From Rudaea sp. 3F27F6 (GTDB taxonomy: Bacteria > Pseudomonadota > Gammaproteobacteria > Xanthomonadales > Rhodanobacteraceae): 64,000 nucleotides of DNA. Of this stretch, positions 62,101 to 64,000 are shown one piece after another. A program made the translations under genes and the position numbers. The notes beneath the pieces were generated by a model. It ran no database searches and was not told where the DNA came from. It saw only the letters and a list, made by a program, of their open reading frames with translations. The stretch spans positions 124,001 to 188,000 of the forward strand of contig NZ_SCNG01000007.1 in the NCBI RefSeq assembly GCF_005503555.1. The letters are read 5' to 3'. The stretch's first letter is position 1. Each line of letters begins with the position of its first letter.

Positions 62101-62305
62101 GCGGATAGGTGACCTGATCTTCGACGATCTGCGGCGCCTGGCCCGGCCAGCTCGTGCGCACGATCACCTGCACGTCGGACAGGTCCGGCAACGCATCGAC
62201 CGCCGTCTGTTTCAGCGAGTACACGCCCCACGCAGCGAGGAACAGCGCCGCGAGCAGCACGAGAAAGCGCTGGCGGATCGACCAGCGGATCAGGTTTGCG
62301 ATCAT
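59144..62305 (-). CDS. cusA: CusA-type copper/silver RND efflux pump
   Basis: RND exporter of 1053 residues for Cu(I)/Ag(I). It begins [17 protein letters not shown]. The helix-IV signature near residues 392-414 reads [20 protein letters not shown], matching the AxGxxxDxxxxxxEN pattern of copper/silver pumps rather than the DFGxxxDGA of zinc pumps. It also contains the Met-bearing periplasmic region around [16 protein letters not shown]. The gene overlaps cusB by 4 bases (ATGA). Together with cusB and the partial cusC it forms a tripartite pump exporting periplasmic copper. Confidence 0.95.
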   Translation of the reverse strand: MIANLIRWSIRQRFLVLLAALFLAAWGVYSLKQTAVDALPDLSDVQVIVRTSWPGQAPQIVEDQVTYPLTTTMLSVPGAKTVRGYSSFGDSLVYVLFEDGTDLYWARSRVLEYLSQVQSRLPAGARAELGPDATGVGWIYEYALVDRTGKHDLAQLRALQDWFLRFELKTVPGVAEVASVGGMVKQYQIVLDPDRLRAYAVTHGQVIDAVQKANGEAGGAVLEMAEAEYMVRASGYLKSLDDFRAIPLKTGAGGVPVLLGDVARIQLGPEMRRGIADWNGEGEVAGGVIVMRSGKNAQATITAVKAKLAAVRASLPTGVEIVEAYDRSQLIGRAIENLSGKLLEEFLVVALVCVLFLFHLRSALVAIIALPLGVLAAFIVMHLQGINANLMSLGGIAIAIGAMVDAAIVMIENAHKHLEAWQHAHADEELRNDERWRLIADAASEVGPALFFSLLVITLSFVPVFTLEAQEGRLFGPLAFTKTYAMAAAAGLSVTLIPVLMGWWIRGRIPDERKNPITRGLIAIYEPALDAALRAPRMTLVVALVALLATAWPISQLSGEFLPPLDEGDVLYMPTALPGLSAGKAQQILQQTDAMIKTVPEVASVFGKAGRAETATDPAPLEMYETTVRFKPRDQWRPGMTMPKLIDELDHAVHMPGLTNLWVPPIRNRLDMLATGIKSPIGVKVGGPDLATIDTAAREIERVAKTVPGVTSAFAERLSGGRYVDVDIDRAAAARYGLNIADVQSVVSSAIGGENVGETIEGRQRFPISVRYPRELRDNVARLRELPIVTPAGAQITLGSVAKIDVADGPPMIRSENARLSGWIYVDVRGRSLPAVVEEMSRRVASEVKLPAGVSVAWSGQFEYYEHAMARLKVVVPATLLIIFVLLYLTFGRLDEAALILAGVPFALIGGFWFMYLLGHAMSIATAVGFIALAGVAAEFGVVMLLYLKHAWERRLAAGEPETAETLLAAIHEGAVQRVRPKAMTVAVILAGLLPILLGHGTGSEIMQRIAAPMVGGMVTAPLLSMFVIPVVYRLLRTPRKQRSGNRVSISAT

Positions 62306-63855
62306 GGCTTCGCCCCCTTCGCCTCGTCGAGTGTCGCGATCTTGACGATCTCAAAGTCACCGTCGGCGTTGCGCACGAAACTGAAACTGACGCGCTGGCC
62401 AGGGCGAATCGACGGCGTCGCGAGCTTTGCCGGCACGACAAAACCCATCGTCATCGCGCCCATGTCGAGCGAGGGAATGGCATCCGCTGCGATCGACCAA
62501 TGCGTGCCGTCGATGCTCACCACCTTGCCGGTGGCGAGATGTTGTTCGGGTGCCGCGACCTTGCTCTCGTCCGCTTTGTCCTTGCCCATGTCCATCTCCT
62601 TCATGTCCGAATCCGTCTTCATCTCGCCGCTGCCGAGGCGTGCCAACGTGCCGGAGAGACTAGCTTCCGAATCGATCAGGAACTGGCCCGAGAGCACGAT
62701 GTCCTCGCCGTCCTTGATTCCATCGAGCACGGCGGTCTTGCCGCCGGCTTGTGCGCCGAGGCGCACTTCCTGCGCGCGGAAGCGGCCCTTGCCTTCGGCG
62801 ACGATGACGACATTGCGCGTACCGGTCTCGATCACTGACTCGCTCGGTACCAGCACTTGCGTCGCGGGCGCGGGGGATGCAACTTCGACGTTGGCGAACA
62901 TGCCCGGCGCCAGCCGATGCTGCGGATTGGCGAGCACGACGCGCGCGCGTTGCGTGCGTGTCGCCGCGTCGAGGTCGGGAAGCAGTGCCTCGATCGTGCC
63001 GTTGAAGCGCTCGCCCGGGAAGGCCGGAAATGTCGCCGTCACCGTCGCGCCGGGTACCAACACTCCCGCGTCGGCTTCGGCGATGGCGGCGTTGACCCAA
63101 ACCGTATCAAGGCCGTTGAGCGTCATGATCGGCGCGCCCATCGCGACACTCGCGCCGTCACGCACCGAGAGTTCGGCGACGACGCCATCGCGCGGCGCGG
63201 CGATCGCGAAGCGTAGTTGCGCGCGGCCGCTGCGATCGAGCGCCCGGATCGAGCCCTCGTCCATGCCGAGCAACACGAGACGCTGGCGTGCCGCGCTGCG
63301 CAGCGCATCAAGGCCGTTGCCATTCGTTCGGTGCAAGGCGAGATAGTCCTCCTGCGCAGCAGTCCAGTCCGGCGCAATCACAGTCGCCAGCGCCTGCCCA
63401 CGTTTCACCTGGGTGAGCGGCGCACGCACCTGCAGTTGCTCGACGATGCCAGCAACGCGACTCGAGACCGTCGTGATCGCACGTTCATCGAAGGCAACGA
63501 TGCCGGTAGCACGAATGCTGCGCGAAAGCGTTCCACGTTCGGCACGCGCGGTGCGCACGCCGAGGCTTTGGGTCAGGCGTGGATCGATCGCCACGGTGCC
63601 CGCGTCGGAACTGCCGCTTTCGCCGGCATATTTCGGTACGAGTTGCATGTCCATGAATGGCGATTTGCCCGGATGATCGAAATGCTGGTCCGGCTTCATC
63701 GGGTCATACCAATACAGCGCCTGTTTGCCGCCGGCCGAGGTGGATGTCGAAGCGGGCGCAGATGCCGAGGTATTGTGGCGCGCGAGCAAGAACGTGATCG
63801 CGCTACCGAGCGCAAATGCGACAAGGGCAACAAGAACGATGGTCGGTTTACGCAT
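62302..63855 (-). CDS. cusB: CusB periplasmic adaptor with fused CusF-like domain
   Basis: Membrane-fusion protein of 517 residues. After an N-terminal membrane helix, a heavy-metal-binding segment [16 protein letters not shown] with [10 protein letters not shown] (about 48-76) precedes the lipoyl, alpha-hairpin and beta-barrel domains. From about residue 440 there is an additional CusF-like domain: [20 protein letters not shown], then [13 protein letters not shown]. CusF in E. coli is a separate protein with a Trp-Met-Met site; here the MTM is kept and the Trp position appears to be Met. The gene lies 3 bases after the cusC stop and overlaps cusA. Confidence 0.93.
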   Translation of the reverse strand: MRKPTIVLVALVAFALGSAITFLLARHNTSASAPASTSTSAGGKQALYWYDPMKPDQHFDHPGKSPFMDMQLVPKYAGESGSSDAGTVAIDPRLTQSLGVRTARAERGTLSRSIRATGIVAFDERAITTVSSRVAGIVEQLQVRAPLTQVKRGQALATVIAPDWTAAQEDYLALHRTNGNGLDALRSAARQRLVLLGMDEGSIRALDRSGRAQLRFAIAAPRDGVVAELSVRDGASVAMGAPIMTLNGLDTVWVNAAIAEADAGVLVPGATVTATFPAFPGERFNGTIEALLPDLDAATRTQRARVVLANPQHRLAPGMFANVEVASPAPATQVLVPSESVIETGTRNVVIVAEGKGRFRAQEVRLGAQAGGKTAVLDGIKDGEDIVLSGQFLIDSEASLSGTLARLGSGEMKTDSDMKEMDMGKDKADESKVAAPEQHLATGKVVSIDGTHWSIAADAIPSLDMGAMTMGFVVPAKLATPSIRPGQRVSFSFVRNADGDFEIVKIATLDEAKGAKP

Positions 63856-63858
63856 GAC

Positions 63859-64000
63859 TCAATGCTCCAGATGATTGGCGTAGGCGAACCGAAGCGTCGC
63901 CCAGGTCTGGCCGAGCGTGTTCAGCAGCTCGGTGTAGGCAACGCGCTGCTCGACCGCACTGTCGAGCGCGGACAACGCGGCCTGGGCATCACCGCGACCG
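63859..64000 (-). CDS. cusC: outer-membrane efflux channel CusC/TolC, C-terminal part (cut by window edge)
   Basis: Only the last 46 codons are in the window, ending NHLEH with TGA at 63861-63859. The visible segment, including ALDSAVEQRVAYTELLNTLG and TWATLRFAYANH, matches the final OEP helix of metal outer-membrane factors. It is followed 3 bases later by cusB, so the operon order is cusC, cusB, cusA. The rest of the gene lies beyond 64000. Confidence 0.75.
   Translation of the reverse strand, partial: GRGDAQAALSALDSAVEQRVAYTELLNTLGQTWATLRFAYANHLEH

Overview
The window is high-GC bacterial chromosome, most probably from a gammaproteobacterium of the Xanthomonadaceae/Rhodanobacteraceae group. 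That placement is inferred from the GC-rich codon use, the CopL-CopA-CopB copper locus, the large TonB-dependent receptors and the tRNA-Val-linked P4-type integrase. No 16S or other decisive marker gene is present.

Positions 1-15800 look like core or stable chromosome: a lipoprotein, dxs (isoprenoid precursor synthesis), a secreted protein, a two-subunit molybdenum hydroxylase of the isoquinoline oxidoreductase type, a cyclase-family protein, a 1612-residue surface protein with nine DUF11-like repeats, and a small acyl-chemistry group (alpha/beta hydrolase, atypical acyl carrier protein, ketoacyl-ACP synthase).

At 15879 a tRNA-Val(GAC) is followed by a P4-type tyrosine integrase and a graveyard of IS110, IS21 and IS3 remnants, which marks the left end of a genomic island. 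The island cargo (18.0-32.9 kb) is metal handling. It holds a cytochrome c-FTR1 iron permease with a Fur-box-like site, two CDF transporters, a PAP2 phosphatase, a czcCBA-type RND efflux operon with an embedded PII-like protein, a MerP/GDCCVxC pair, a DUF305 membrane protein, a copper P-type ATPase and a small periplasmic protein. The right end was not found.

Positions 33.1-48.2 kb return to nutrient acquisition. There is a matrixin-like secreted protein with a substituted zinc ligand. A TonB receptor sits with a PepSY protein and a PepSY-ferredoxin-reductase fusion. An amino-acid ABC transporter, a PLP-dependent C-S lyase-like enzyme, a LysR regulator and a second TonB receptor follow, and may form a sulfur-compound uptake locus.

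Positions 48.3-64.0 kb hold a second metal-resistance block: copL-copA-copB-cytochrome c-NTF2-like protein; a trypsin-like protease and a HhH/PD-(D/E)XK-like putative nuclease of unlike composition; a mer module (merR, merT, merP, GDCCVxC) with a textbook MerR operator but no merA; and a cusCBA-type copper efflux operon running in from the right edge and ending in small periplasmic proteins. Across the two metal blocks and the TonB locus, four small Cys/His-rich exported proteins share a C-terminal RPP motif, each next to a different metal system.
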